DNA from: Thiomonas sp. X19
GTDB taxonomy: Bacteria; Pseudomonadota; Gammaproteobacteria; Burkholderiales; Burkholderiaceae_C
Reading direction: 5' to 3'
DNA: 64,000 bases
Assembly: GCF_900089495.1 (NCBI RefSeq)
Contig: NZ_LT605203.1
Span: forward strand, 2,135,622-2,199,621
A program made the translations under genes and the position numbers. Below, one piece after another: positions 52,103 to 62,123 of this stretch. Positions within the stretch are counted from its first letter, which is position 1. Each line of letters begins with the position of its first letter. The notes below the pieces were generated by a model, which was not told the origin of the DNA, did not search any database, and was given only the letters and a program-made list of their open reading frames with translations.

Positions 52103-53368
52103 TCAGGCATGTTCACCAGCAATCTGCTTGGAATGGGTCGTCGTTTGACGACCGATGTCGCTGCCCAGGATATGGAGCTTTTCCAGAACGTCTGCTTGAG
52201 CGTCCAACAGCGTGGTCGACAATCGGATCACCTCGGCGCGGTGATTGCTTTGGGCCGATTGCAAGATCTGGCGCGCTACGGTATGGAGCTGGGCATGGAT
52301 GGGCTCGATTGCGCGGAAGGCCGCGAGATCTCCGAACGTCGCCTTGCCTTGCGCGTCATACCATTGACCAAACGCACACTGGTGATGATTGGACACGTCC
52401 TCTGTTGGCATGGTGGGCGGGCTCCGATCGGCTTCGGCCAGAATCTTGACAACGAAGTTTTTGTGATCATCCTCCGCAGCCTTGAGCAGCATTTGCGTGG
52501 CGAGCCTTTGCATGTCTCGGACCTGACCCTGCAACTTGGACACGATGACATCAACGGTCGCCAGCTCCTTCCTGGACTGGCTGCTGGTGCTTCCGATGCG
52601 GTGTACCTGCCCGGCCATGGTTTCGGTGTTGGTTTCAATGCGGACGGTGGCATCCTGCACCTGGCGCGCGAGGTTGCGAACCTCATCAGCCACCACTGCA
52701 AAGCCGCGTCCGGCCTCGCCGGCGCGTGCTGCCTCGATAGCGGCGTTCAATGCCAGCAGATTGGTCTGATAGGAAATTTTGCGAATATCGTGAACCAAAA
52801 GAGCGATGGACTTCATCTGGTCGTTCAGCTCGGTGACCGAGCGCTCGTTGTCCATCATCACCGCATCCACCTTGCGGATGGCTTGGTCGACCGCTTGCAT
52901 CGACTCACCAACTTCCGACTCGGCACGGGAGAGCGCTCCCAAGGTTGCCTTGAGTCGCTCGTTGAGCTGCACGGCTTCACGTCGGGCAGAGATATTGCGC
53001 AAACTGGCATGCAGGCAGCAGACTTGGCTCTGCGGGTCGCGAACGACCGCAATCACGACGGAAAACAGGAAAGTCCCGATTTCCACTTGTTGGCGAAGAG
53101 CGTCACGAGTTCCGCTGGCCACGTCCCGCAAGGCCATGCGCATCTCATCTCCCCTGCCGCAGATCGGCCACAAAGGGGCGCCGATGACCTGACGCGGTTC
53201 AATCCCACCGAGTGCGGGTTTGAACATGTCGGCGAAGCGCTCGAATGTGCTTTGCGCCGTGGGATTGGCATAGAAAATGGGAAAGTCCCCTTCGGCATCG
53301 GCCAGAAGATCCAGCGTTTCCAGGCTCTGCAAGGCTTGTTCGAGAAAATGGCGTGTGGTGTGATCCAT
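52103..53368 (-). CDS. Soluble methyl-accepting chemotaxis-type receptor with PAS-like and CZB domains
   Basis: 421 residues from ATG 53368; the frame is open further upstream but [20 protein letters not shown] begins a folded domain. Residues ~1-130 look PAS-like ([20 protein letters not shown]). The MCP signalling hairpin tip is [20 protein letters not shown] followed by [16 protein letters not shown]. The C-terminal CZB zinc-binding domain shows [11 protein letters not shown] plus two downstream histidines. No membrane span, so it is cytoplasmic. CZB domains sense zinc or hypochlorous acid. Last gene of a group with the RHH and cytochrome c genes. Confidence 0.88.
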   Translation of the reverse strand: MDHTTRHFLEQALQSLETLDLLADAEGDFPIFYANPTAQSTFERFADMFKPALGGIEPRQVIGAPLWPICGRGDEMRMALRDVASGTRDALRQQVEIGTFLFSVVIAVVRDPQSQVCCLHASLRNISARREAVQLNERLKATLGALSRAESEVGESMQAVDQAIRKVDAVMMDNERSVTELNDQMKSIALLVHDIRKISYQTNLLALNAAIEAARAGEAGRGFAVVADEVRNLARQVQDATVRIETNTETMAGQVHRIGSTSSQSRKELATVDVIVSKLQGQVRDMQRLATQMLLKAAEDDHKNFVVKILAEADRSPPTMPTEDVSNHHQCAFGQWYDAQGKATFGDLAAFRAIEPIHAQLHTVARQILQSAQSNHRAEVIRLSTTLLDAQADVLEKLHILGSDIGRQTTTHSKQIAGEHA

Positions 53369-53396
53369 GACAAAGATTTCGGGGGCAGTGGTCGAA

Positions 53397-53768
53397 TCAA
53401 TCGGGGACGATATTCTCGGCCGTCGATCGGCCCACCCACCCCGCCGTCTCTCGGTGTCCGGTGGCCGCAGCGGTCGCACGCGCAAGATCGCGCAGTCTGT
53501 CCAGACTCGCCAGAAACCTCATCCACACATCATGGTGACAGCCCCCTGAGTTGGCATGTAGGCCTCTCAACATGTCTGCCTGCTGTCTGAGTTCGCTGAC
53601 GGCTTCAATCAGGGGCAAGGTGTCGATCTCGCAGCCTAGAGAGGCATGCCGGATGTACTCGCTGACGGTCAGGCTGTGAGACGAGGCGAGATTGATCAGT
53701 CTCTGGTGATCGGAGGCTTCCAGTTGGATCGTAAATCGGCGTGGTCGCCGCACATCACCTCGAGACAC
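53397..53768 (-). CDS. Ribbon-helix-helix / MobC-like small DNA-binding protein
   Basis: 123 residues. The N-terminal [20 protein letters not shown] and [14 protein letters not shown] match the ribbon-helix-helix fold of CopG/MobC-type proteins. A helical region follows ([20 protein letters not shown]). No relaxase gene is nearby, so a transcription-factor role is at least as likely as mobilisation. Its start overlaps the end of the cytochrome c gene by 14 bases, and the chemoreceptor follows after 28 bases. Confidence 0.65.
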   Translation of the reverse strand: MSRGDVRRPRRFTIQLEASDHQRLINLASSHSLTVSEYIRHASLGCEIDTLPLIEAVSELRQQADMLRGLHANSGGCHHDVWMRFLASLDRLRDLARATAAATGHRETAGWVGRSTAENIVPD

Positions 53769-54303
53769 GATTGTTCTTGTACCTGTCCTCTGGCTTGCCC
53801 GTCAGATTCTTGGAGGGTCGATTTTGTGGCGGAGCCAACGACGCAAGCATGAAGTCCACGGCAGCCTTCACATCGGCGTCGCTGGCATGGGATCCGCCGC
53901 GTGGCGGCATCACGCCCGCACTGCCGGAGTAGCCGTGGATGGCGTGCTCATCAAGAACATCGATACCCTTGGCGAGATGCGGTTGCCAACTCCATGCGTC
54001 CCCAAGCTTGGGAGCGCCGGAGTGCTGGGCAAATTGGATGGCCTGTTGCAAAGACGTCAATTTCGAATCGACCCATGGCCGATCCGACGCCACGGGGCCG
54101 TGGCAGGCGCTACACACCTGTTTGTACAAAGCCGCGCCGCGCGCAAGGACCTTTTCGCTCGCGTTGACATGAATCGTGACCGACGCTGTACTCGCCGACT
54201 TGGAGGGGACTTGGGTCGCCGGTTCCCCTGCCGCAGATGCCTGCATCAGAGCGAGCAGGGAAACGGCAGCCACAGCAAACGAAGACGAAAAACAAACTCT
54301 CAT
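53755..54303 (-). CDS. Periplasmic cytochrome c
   Basis: 182 residues from ATG 54303, chosen because a signal peptide follows (MRVCFSSSFAVAAVSLLALM, cleavage near ASAAG). Longer frames upstream add unlikely residues. One haem site VCSACHGP, with a probable distal Met in SGSAGVMPPRGG. Resembles cytochrome c5/c555-type electron carriers. It leads a minus-strand group with an RHH protein and a chemoreceptor, which might link respiratory electron flow to taxis; inferred only from order. Confidence 0.82.
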   Translation of the reverse strand: MRVCFSSSFAVAAVSLLALMQASAAGEPATQVPSKSASTASVTIHVNASEKVLARGAALYKQVCSACHGPVASDRPWVDSKLTSLQQAIQFAQHSGAPKLGDAWSWQPHLAKGIDVLDEHAIHGYSGSAGVMPPRGGSHASDADVKAAVDFMLASLAPPQNRPSKNLTGKPEDRYKNNRVSR

Positions 54304-54361
54304 CCTGAAGACATCGCGCAATGATGGACTCATTGGGTTTGCAGACGGTTTTGCCGTGATC

Positions 54362-54574
54362 TCAATTTTGTGCGCTGGATGTTTTGGGCGACATTTTCGG
54401 AGTGGCTGTGAAAAATGCAAATGCCGCGATGAATAATGAAAAACCAAGAGCCAGGAATGGAAGATTGTGGGTCATTCCGTGCATCCATCCCCCAGACCAA
54501 CTCAGAGTCGCACCTAAAAAGATGGCAAACCCGACGAGAAGACTGATAATTCCATAAAGATGATGTTTTTTCAA
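54362..54574 (-). CDS. Small two-span membrane protein with TTG start
   Basis: 70 residues starting at TTG 54574 (KKHHLYGIISLLVGFAIFLG), supported by AAGGAGA at 54582-54588 a few bases upstream. Two hydrophobic segments are separated by SWSGGWMHGMTHNLPF, and the tail (TATPKMSPKTSSAQN) is polar. No family recognised with confidence. Upstream open frames exist but give implausible basic sequence. Confidence 0.6.
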   Translation of the reverse strand: MKKHHLYGIISLLVGFAIFLGATLSWSGGWMHGMTHNLPFLALGFSLFIAAFAFFTATPKMSPKTSSAQN

Positions 54575-55234
54575 AATAAATCTCCTTGAACAAGTTTCAA
54601 AAAGGTTTTCCCTGCCCCTGGGATAAACCGGCGAATTGAGCCCGTGGTGGTCCCGCCTTCGCCCTGGCCTTTGCCGAAGATTCCATGGACTCGACGCAAG
54701 GAAGCGCTCTGGGCCACGCAACTTGGCGCGCCTGTGGCAACCCACCCCATACGTCGTTGAGGATTCATGGCTTGCCCTCATGCATCCTCGTGCAAGACTT
54801 TATTGGGCCACACCGACTCCAGCTATTAGGGAAAGTCTGCATAAGCCGTGGCTGATATTGGGGCAACATACACGGTTGATCTTGCTGCGTCACAAACGCA
54901 TGGGAAAGGGGGCGGCCTCAAATCTGAAGTGCAACACCCCAAGCCTGGGCGGCTTCAAGAGCGCAAAAACCACGTCGTACCCGTGCGCCTGCGACGGACT
55001 CGTTTACTCAGACAAGTATCGGAACGATGAATCATGGAGTTTGCCCGGACAAACGATGGGATTTTCCAGCCGGGCTGATCGTGCCGAACACATATTCTTG
55101 ACTTGAATCAAGATCGCTGCATTTGAAAATACTTAGCGTGGAAAATGGAAACGCGTCGGTCGTTTGCCATAGTTGGTCAGATCCCTCCGAACAATCGATC
55201 CCGCTTCCCCGTCAATCATGTCGAGACATCACCC
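54575..55234. other. Long intergenic region
   Basis: I find no supported gene over these 660 bases. Base composition falls around 54750-55140 compared with neighbours. Small open frames here have no ribosome-binding site or family resemblance. It should contain the promoters of the small membrane protein (minus) and the CoxG-like gene (plus). Confidence 0.4.
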
Positions 55235-55798
55235 ATGGACGTCCAAGGCAAACGCAACATTCCCCTGACTCCTGCGCAAACCTGGGAGGCGCTCAACGCG
55301 ACCCGGATGCTGAAGGCGTGCATTCCAGGCTGCGAATCGGTGACGCAGACTGGCGAGGGGCAGTTCGAAGTCGTGCAGGTGCTCGATATCGCCGGCTACA
55401 AAACGCGCTTTTCGAGCACGCTGACGCTGGAAGACGTGAATCCGCCGCACAGCTATGTGCTGCGCTTCGAGGGCAATGGCGGCAATGCCGGTTTCGGCAT
55501 CGGCCGCGCGCTCATCGCGCTGCAGCCCAGCGACGGCGGGACGCGGATGAACTATCAGGCCAGCGCCGAGGTGGGCGGCGCCATCGCGCAGATGGGACAG
55601 AGTGCGGTGGATCAGGCCGTCAAGGGCTTGATCGAGGAGTTCTTCAACCGCTTCGAGCGCAATGTGCGCGGCGAGGCGGCCGGCCAGACCCCGGGCAGCA
55701 TGGTCGAGCGCCTGTGGTTCATGATGCCGCCCTGGGCCTGGGCCATTTCCACGCTGGTGGCCGTGTTCATCCTCTACTGGGGCGTCATGCAGTCGTGA
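55235..55798 (+). CDS. CoxG-family (CO dehydrogenase subunit G-like) SRPBCC protein
   Basis: 187 residues from ATG 55235. The SRPBCC fold begins RNIPLTPAQTWEALNATRML and continues with CIPGCESVTQTGEGQFEV and YQASAEVGGAIAQMGQ, the CoxG pattern. A C-terminal membrane anchor is present (MMPPWAWAISTLVAVFILYW). CoxG attaches CO dehydrogenase to the membrane, but many homologues sit far from cox genes, as here; a role with another molybdo-hydroxylase is possible. Isolated gene, no operon partners. Confidence 0.82.
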   Translation: MDVQGKRNIPLTPAQTWEALNATRMLKACIPGCESVTQTGEGQFEVVQVLDIAGYKTRFSSTLTLEDVNPPHSYVLRFEGNGGNAGFGIGRALIALQPSDGGTRMNYQASAEVGGAIAQMGQSAVDQAVKGLIEEFFNRFERNVRGEAAGQTPGSMVERLWFMMPPWAWAISTLVAVFILYWGVMQS

Positions 55799-55956
55799 AC
55801 GCGCAGGCGATATCCGCCGCAGACCGCGAGCCAACCTCTGGACCCTTGATCGTGGCCTGCTTGTGTGCGCAGTGGTGCGTCGCGTGCAACCTGTGGCAGG
55901 CTAATTTCCAGGGTATGCGTCCAGCAAACCCATCTTGACGCGTGTCGGCGCGGTGA

Positions 55957-56200
55957 TCAAGCGGTGGCTGTGGTGGGCGACGACGGCGTATGGGCTGCGG
56001 CCCAGTTGTGCGGCAGCAATTCGTGCAGACGGCGATTGGGCCAAGTGGGCAGTTTCGTCAGCACGTCCTTGAGATAGGTCCACGGATCGACCTCGCAGAG
56101 CTTGGCCGATTCGATCAGCGTCATGAGCACGGCGGCTCTGCTGCCGGCTTGGGGCGAGCCCACGAAGAGCCAGTTTCGGCGCCCGAGTGCAAGCGCGGGG
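55957..56200 (-). pseudogene. IS66-family transposase, C-terminal remnant
   Basis: On the minus strand the frame encodes ALGRRNWLFVGSPQAGSRAA, then LIESAKLCEVDPWTYLKDVL and LPTWPNRRLHELLPHNW, the conserved end of IS66 TnpC. Everything upstream is missing: it is replaced at ~56200 by the serine-recombinase element. Confidence 0.82.
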
Positions 56201-56693
56201 TCATTCTGCCCATGTCGGGCAAGAAGTCGAGGTCTTCTACCGCTGGCACCCGCTGTACGGGCGTCGTGTGAGGCGTCAGTACAGCGAACAACGCGCGTCA
56301 GGTCCGGTCGTTCATGTGGAGGTCAGTGCCGGCATCGTCATCGTGATGGCAGCCTGGATGCTCGACGCTGCCTCCTGCGCGGGCATGGAGTTGGGTGCTC
56401 CGCGCGCGTCGGTATCCGCGCTCGCTGAACTCCATCACTTGCTGTGGCAGCACGGACTCCGACGAAGCTCCTCCGGTGTTTTCCACACCCGCGAGGAACA
56501 AGATGACCAGTTCACCCAGACCGCGCCTGATGCCGCCTGCATCGTCCGCGCCGACGCCGCCCCGTCAACTGAGCATGGTGTTCGACTCCCCTGTACTCCA
56601 GGGAATGGACCCGAGCGAACGAGCCATTGCGGTCACGCAGTTGGCGATCCTGCTGCTGCAAGCAGCGGGCGTGCAACGACCAGGAGTTGCTGA
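56187..56693 (+). CDS. Upstream small protein of the second serine-recombinase element
   Basis: The frame gives up to 168 residues; the plausible domain is the first ~85 (GQEVEVFYRWHPLYGRRVRR, SGPVVHVEVSAGIVIVMAAW, SALAELHHLLWQHG), with a low-quality tail overlapping the next gene. The start shown lies at the IS66 boundary, so the native N-terminus may be lost. Counterpart of the gene at 31175-31558. Function unknown. Confidence 0.5.
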   Translation: MQARGHSAHVGQEVEVFYRWHPLYGRRVRRQYSEQRASGPVVHVEVSAGIVIVMAAWMLDAASCAGMELGAPRASVSALAELHHLLWQHGLRRSSSGVFHTREEQDDQFTQTAPDAACIVRADAAPSTEHGVRLPCTPGNGPERTSHCGHAVGDPAAASSGRATTRSC

Positions 56694-56706
56694 TGACGAC
56701 CAGTGA
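56503..56706 (+). CDS. Small accessory protein of the second serine-recombinase element
   Basis: 67 residues from ATG 56503: proline-rich start (SSPRPRLMPPASSAPTPPRQ) and a helical ERAIAVTQLAILLLQAAG. Overlaps the recombinase start by 14 bases. Positional and length counterpart of the 66-residue gene at 31138-31338. Function unknown. Confidence 0.55.
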   Translation: MTSSPRPRLMPPASSAPTPPRQLSMVFDSPVLQGMDPSERAIAVTQLAILLLQAAGVQRPGVADDDQ

Positions 56707-58765
56707 TCTGTTGCCTGCTGCCGTGCTGCGCCGCAAGGCCGTCGTCTATGTTCGCCAATCGACCCAGACGCAGGTTCAGACCAACTTGGAGAGCCAGCGG
56801 CGGCAGTACGACCTCGTTGAAGAGGCGCACCGCCGCGGATTTGTGCAGGTTGAGGTCATTGACGACGACCTTGGCCGGTCTGCAAGTGGCATGGTGGCCA
56901 GACCAGGGTTCGATCGCTTGGTCGCATGGCTCTGCGCTGGTGAAGTCGGCGCTGTGTTGTGCTTCGACGCCTCGCGCCTGGCCCGCAACGGTCGAGACTG
57001 GCACCACCTGTTGGAACTATGCGGTCTGGTCGAGGCGCGGGTCATTGACCTGGATGGTGTCTACGACCCGTGTCGACCCAACGATCGGCTGTTGCTGGGC
57101 ATGAAGGGCAGTATCAGCGAGTTCGAGCTCGGAGTGCTCAGAGCGCGCATGTTCGATGCGGCCCGCGCCAAGGCCCAGCGCGGCGAACTGCGCATCAGCG
57201 TTCCCATCGGCTACATCTGGCATCGGGAGATCGGCCTGGGGTTCGATCCGGACATGCGCCTGCAGGAGGCGATTCAGTTGATCTTCGCGCGCTTTCGCAA
57301 GTTGGGCAGCGCCCGCCAGGTCCTGCTGTCACTCGCCGCCGACCAGGTTCACTTTCCCCGCCCCTCCGATGGCAAGAAGATGGTGAGCTTCGACTGGACT
57401 CCGATCCGCTACCGCAACGTGATCTCCGTGCTCAAGAACCCCTTCTATGCCGGAGCGTACGTCTACGGCAAGAGCGAGAAGCGCACTGCCCTCGTCGACG
57501 GACGGCTGCGCAAGAGCTACGGGCACGGCAAGCCCTTCGAGCAGTGGGAGGTGATGCTCAAGGATCACCATGCGGCCTACATCGACTGGGCGGAGTTCGA
57601 ACGCAATCAGAAGCAGCTCGCCCTCAATGCCTACGGTCGAGTGGACGGTGTGAAGTCCGGGCGTGGCGGCCGGGCGCTGCTGGCCGGGATGCTCTGCTGC
57701 GGACGCTGTGGGCGCCGTCTCACGGTTGCGTATACGGGGCGAGGGGCGGGCCAACCGGTTTATCGATGCGATCGCCCCAATGTGCAGTTGGCGCAGCCGC
57801 GCTGTTTCACCTTCGGCGGCCGGCGACCCGACGAGGCCATCGCCCGAGAGATTTTGCGCGCCGTCGAGCCGATGGCTATTGAAGCAGCACGGCAAGCCGA
57901 ACAGAGGCACATGGAACTTCAGGCTGACCAACGTCGTCTCGGGGAGCTCGAGTTGCAGCAGGCCCGCTACGAGGCCGTGCTCGCAGAGCGTCGCTACGCG
58001 GCTTGCGATCCCGACAATCGTCTGATCGCCGCTCAACTCGAGAAGAGCTGGGAGGCGGCTCTGCAGCGAGTGAGGTCATGCGAGCAGCGCTTGGACGCTG
58101 CAGACCGAACGCTGTCGGCTGTGGCTAGGCCCGATCTCGGCGGACTTGCCCAAGATCTCGCCGCCGCATGGGATGCACCCGGGGTCACCATGCGTGCACG
58201 CCAGCAACTGCTGCGCGCACTCGTCAAGGAGATCATTGCCGACGTCGATGAGAAGACGCGCGAGATCGTGCTGACGATCCATTGGCAAGGAGGCCAGCAT
58301 TCGCAATTGCGGGTTGCGAAGCCGCGGACTGGCGAGCATGGATGCCGCACGCCCGACGAGGCGCTGGCCCTCATGCGCAGCATGGCCGGCCGATGGTCCG
58401 ACGAGCACATCGCCGCGTCACTGAACCGCATGGGAATTCCAACCGGCCAAGGCAAGACGTGGACCGCGCACCGCGTGGGATCTCTACGCAAGGTGCACGG
58501 CATCCACGCATACCGCTCGGCGGAGAAGGAGGGGCAATGGCTGACCATGTCGGAGGCCGCCGCCAAGCTCGGCGTCACGAACCACCGCATCCGCAGCCTG
58601 ATCCAGGACGGCCTGCTGCCCGCAGAGCAGGTCGTGCCAAGGGCGCCGTACCAGATTCGCGTGAGCGATCTGCTCGATCAGCGGGTCATCGAGGTAATCT
58701 CGCGAACTGATGGCCCGTGTCGCAAGATCGCAGAGAATCAGATGTCCATGTTTTCAAGCACTTGA
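56693..58765 (+). CDS. Large serine recombinase (second element)
   Basis: 690 residues. Resolvase domain with the Ser nucleophile in VYVRQSTQTQVQTNLESQRR and the conserved ASRLARNGRDWHHLLELCGL and LLLGMKGSISEFELGVLRAR; recombinase domain (VISVLKNPFYAGAYVYGKSE); zinc ribbon (MLCCGRCGRRLTVAY); coiled region; C-terminal helix-turn-helix (SEAAAKLGVTNHRIRSLIQD). Same length and architecture as the recombinase at 29085 but with clearly different sequence, so the two elements are old relatives, not recent copies. Confidence 0.92.
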   Translation: MTTSDLLPAAVLRRKAVVYVRQSTQTQVQTNLESQRRQYDLVEEAHRRGFVQVEVIDDDLGRSASGMVARPGFDRLVAWLCAGEVGAVLCFDASRLARNGRDWHHLLELCGLVEARVIDLDGVYDPCRPNDRLLLGMKGSISEFELGVLRARMFDAARAKAQRGELRISVPIGYIWHREIGLGFDPDMRLQEAIQLIFARFRKLGSARQVLLSLAADQVHFPRPSDGKKMVSFDWTPIRYRNVISVLKNPFYAGAYVYGKSEKRTALVDGRLRKSYGHGKPFEQWEVMLKDHHAAYIDWAEFERNQKQLALNAYGRVDGVKSGRGGRALLAGMLCCGRCGRRLTVAYTGRGAGQPVYRCDRPNVQLAQPRCFTFGGRRPDEAIAREILRAVEPMAIEAARQAEQRHMELQADQRRLGELELQQARYEAVLAERRYAACDPDNRLIAAQLEKSWEAALQRVRSCEQRLDAADRTLSAVARPDLGGLAQDLAAAWDAPGVTMRARQQLLRALVKEIIADVDEKTREIVLTIHWQGGQHSQLRVAKPRTGEHGCRTPDEALALMRSMAGRWSDEHIAASLNRMGIPTGQGKTWTAHRVGSLRKVHGIHAYRSAEKEGQWLTMSEAAAKLGVTNHRIRSLIQDGLLPAEQVVPRAPYQIRVSDLLDQRVIEVISRTDGPCRKIAENQMSMFSST

Positions 58766-58788
58766 AGAAGAGGGGCACTATGAACATG

Positions 58789-59682
<894 letters not shown>

Positions 59683-59686
59683 CGGC

Positions 59687-60169
59687 TCAGTTCTTGCGCA
59701 TGGGGTTGAAGGCATCCGGGCCGCTGTTGGCCAGGCGCTTGACCAGATCGAAGCGCGAGATCATGCCGACCAGCCGTTCGTGCTCGATCACCGGCAGGGA
59801 CTTGATGCTGTGATCCACCAGCAGACGCGCGGCCACGGTGACATGGTCTTCGGGTGCCACGGTGAGGACTTCCCGCGTCATGACCTGCGCGGCCGTGCGG
59901 CCCTCGGCCTTGTCCGGCTCCGGCGTACGCCGGCGAAACACGGAGCGGTAGAAGTTCTCCTTCCAGACCGATTCGCGCGGCTCCAACCGCTCGTCGGCCG
60001 CACGATGCACCAGGTCGCCCTCGGTCACGAGGCCGAGCAGGTGTCCCTCGGCATCGGTCACCGGAACGCCGTTGATGCGGTGCTCGATCAAGATGCGGGC
60101 GATCTCCGCCACGGGCGTCTCCGGTGCGATCCGGATCGGGTTCGGGGTCATCAGGTCACGGACTTTCAT
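59687..60169 (-). CDS. CBS-domain protein of the ars operon
   Basis: 160 residues from ATG 60169: two CBS modules ([40 protein letters not shown]; then [40 protein letters not shown]) separated by a charged linker. Such pairs bind adenine nucleotides. The order arsDA-flavoprotein-CBS-arsB is the one found in the A. caldus transposon TnAtcArs, so it is a recurrent though uncharacterised ars partner. Confidence 0.87.
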   Translation of the reverse strand: MKVRDLMTPNPIRIAPETPVAEIARILIEHRINGVPVTDAEGHLLGLVTEGDLVHRAADERLEPRESVWKENFYRSVFRRRTPEPDKAEGRTAAQVMTREVLTVAPEDHVTVAARLLVDHSIKSLPVIEHERLVGMISRFDLVKRLANSGPDAFNPMRKN

Positions 60170-61600
60170 GCTGTGTTCCTTTCTCAAGATTTGTGGGTCG
60201 ATCGGCGGTGAACGACTTGTCAGCACCGGTTTTCACCGCGCTCATCCAGGCCTGCGCCCCCATCTGCACCGGGTCCCAGGGGCTGCTGAACGGAGGTGTG
60301 TAGCTGAGATCGAGATCGTTCAAGTCTTCGACGCCCATGCCGTGGAACAGGGCTGCTGCGAACACGTCGATGCGTTTCGACACCTCCGAACGCCAGTGGC
60401 CGAGGATCTGCGCGCCCAGGAGACGACCAGTGCGGCGATCGCCGGCCACCCGGATGCGGAGCTTATGCGCGCCTGGGTAATAGGCCTTGTGATCCCAGGT
60501 TTCGATCTCGCTGGTGACGGGATCAAAGCCGGCCATGCGCGCCTCGGCTTCGCGCAAGCCTGTCCGCGCGATCGCGAGTTCGAACATCTTCATGGTCTGG
60601 GTGCCGACCGAGCCCGCGAAAGAGCGCTCTCCGCCTACAGCGTTCTCGCCGGCCACACGGCCCTGCTTGTGCGCGGTCGTCCCGAGCGGCAGGTACGCTG
60701 GCCGCTGGAGTATCCGATGCCAGGTCTCGGCGCAGTCGCCGGCGGCCCCAATGCCAGGGATCGCAGTCTCCATGCGTTGCGTGACGCGGATGGCGCCCGA
60801 GGGCCCCAGCGCAATCCCCGCAGCGGCGGCAAGGGTGGAGTCGGGTCGCGCGCCAGTGGCGACCAGCACCAGATCGGCCGACGCGGCAAACCCGCCCGAA
60901 CCCGACACCGTGAGACCGCCCCGGTCGCCGACGGTCTCGATGCGCTCGACGGCGCAGCCAGCCACGACGCGTACGCCATGGCGTGACAATTCCTCCCCGA
61001 TCAGCCTGCCGAACGCCGGATCGACGCTTGGGAACACGGGATCGGTCTGACTTACGAGCGTGACATCGACCCCCCGATGCCTCAGCGCGTCGGCCATCTC
61101 GACGCCGATATAGCCCGCACCGACAATAAGAGCCGAACGCGCTTCGCCCGTCGTGAGATGGCGATGGACCGCGAAGCCGTCCGCCATGGTGTGCAGGCCA
61201 TAAACGCCGGGGAGGTCGAGGCCGGGCAATCCTTGGGGACGAAGCGGGACGGCACCGGTCGCGATCACCAGGTGGTCGTAGCGCAAGGTCTCCGCACGGC
61301 CGTTCGGCCCGCGCACGACATCGACCCTCTTTCCCGCGGGATGAATGACGACGGCCCGATGGTTCGTCAGGACTTCGATGCCGTCGAATGCGGTGCGATG
61401 GGCGAGCTGCCGGTGATCCGGCGTCTCGCCGCTGAGGTAGAAGGGCAGGCCGCAGATGCTGTAGTTCGGGTACTCGTCGGCCAACAGGACGGATACCTCG
61501 GCTCGGGGATCGATCTCGTGAGCCCGCAGCGCCGCGCTGATGCCCGCAGCGCCGCGCTGATGCCCGCGTCGCTGCCGCCGATGATGAGGAGGCGCGTCAT
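60156..61600 (-). pseudogene. NAD(P)H-dependent flavoprotein (CoA-disulfide reductase/NADH oxidase type) with a 20-bp duplication frameshift
   Basis: ATG 61600 (after GAAGGGA) starts the FAD motif LLIIGGSDAGISAALRA, but a tandem 20-bp duplication at 61522-61561 throws the frame. Removing one copy joins it to HEIDPRAEVSVLLADEYPNY. The rest is intact: active-site cysteine YSICGLPFYLSG, NAD motif LIVGAGYIGVEMADALR, FAD motif GIGAAGDCAE, and a C-terminal dimerisation domain ending near LSYTPPFSSPWDPVQ. Full length would be ~475 residues. Its end overlaps the CBS gene by 14 bases. In ars operons it may handle thiols or arsenite-glutathione; that is inference. Confidence 0.82.
61522..61561. repeat. 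20-bp perfect tandem duplication
   Basis: GCCCGCAGCGCCGCGCTGAT occurs twice in direct succession (61522-61541 and 61542-61561), inside the FAD-binding start of the flavoprotein gene. Because 20 is not a multiple of three it breaks the frame. Confidence 0.93.
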
Positions 61601-61616
61601 GCTGTTCCCTTCATTG

Positions 61617-62122
61617 TTATTCGGCGCGCTGTTGGTCCAGATCACGCAACTGGGTTTGCAGCGACATGCGGTCGATCTTGTCGATGGACAGGGCGAGGAG
61701 CAGGCGGATGCGAGCGGCAATTTGGAAGTGCGCGTTGGCGAAGGCCTTGAGTTGACGCTCACGATCCCCGCCGACCGCGGCTGGATCAGCGAAACCCCAG
61801 TGGGCGGTGATGGGTTGACCTGGCCATGCGGGACAGGCCTCGCCAGCCGCCTGATCGCAGACTGTGAAAATGAAATCCATCGATGGCGCATCCGGCGCCG
61901 CAAACTCCGTCCAGCTCTTGCTGCGCAAGCCACGAATGTCATAGTGCTGACCGGTGAGCACTTCGAGCGTGAGCGGATGCACTTCGTCGCGAGGATGACT
62001 GCCCGCGCTGTACGCCTTGAACCGATCTCGACCGAGATGGTTCAAGATGACTTCCGCCATGATGCTGCGCGCGGAATTGCCGGTGCAGATGAACAGCGCG
62101 TTGTAGATCTCTTTGGGGCCAT
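61617..62122 (-). pseudogene. arsC: arsC, thioredoxin-coupled-type arsenate reductase, 1-bp frameshift near the start
   Basis: ATG 62122 begins one base after the arsA stop. The natural protein would read MAPKEIYNALFICTGNSARS, containing the CX5R phosphatase-type active site. Here the G-run at 62115-62118 (C-run on the coding strand) has four bases instead of five, so ATG is out of frame with LFICTGNSARSIMAEVILNH. Beyond the indel all is intact: FKAYSAGSHPRDEVHPLTLE and the second cysteine pair TVCDQAAGEACPAWPG of low-molecular-weight-phosphatase-type ArsC. Internal ATG 62060 would lack the active site. Single-base mutation or sequence error. Confidence 0.82.
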
Positions 62123-62123
62123 G

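Noticed and set aside
53397..53768. MobC-like protein as evidence of a plasmid mobilisation region
   Set aside because: No relaxase or oriT-like sequence is nearby and the gene is coupled to a cytochrome and a chemoreceptor; a general ribbon-helix-helix regulator is as likely.
54636..55106. 156-residue open frame on the plus strand in the long intergenic region
   Set aside because: Codon pattern and composition are not gene-like, no ribosome-binding site, and it overlaps the promoter side of the small membrane protein gene.
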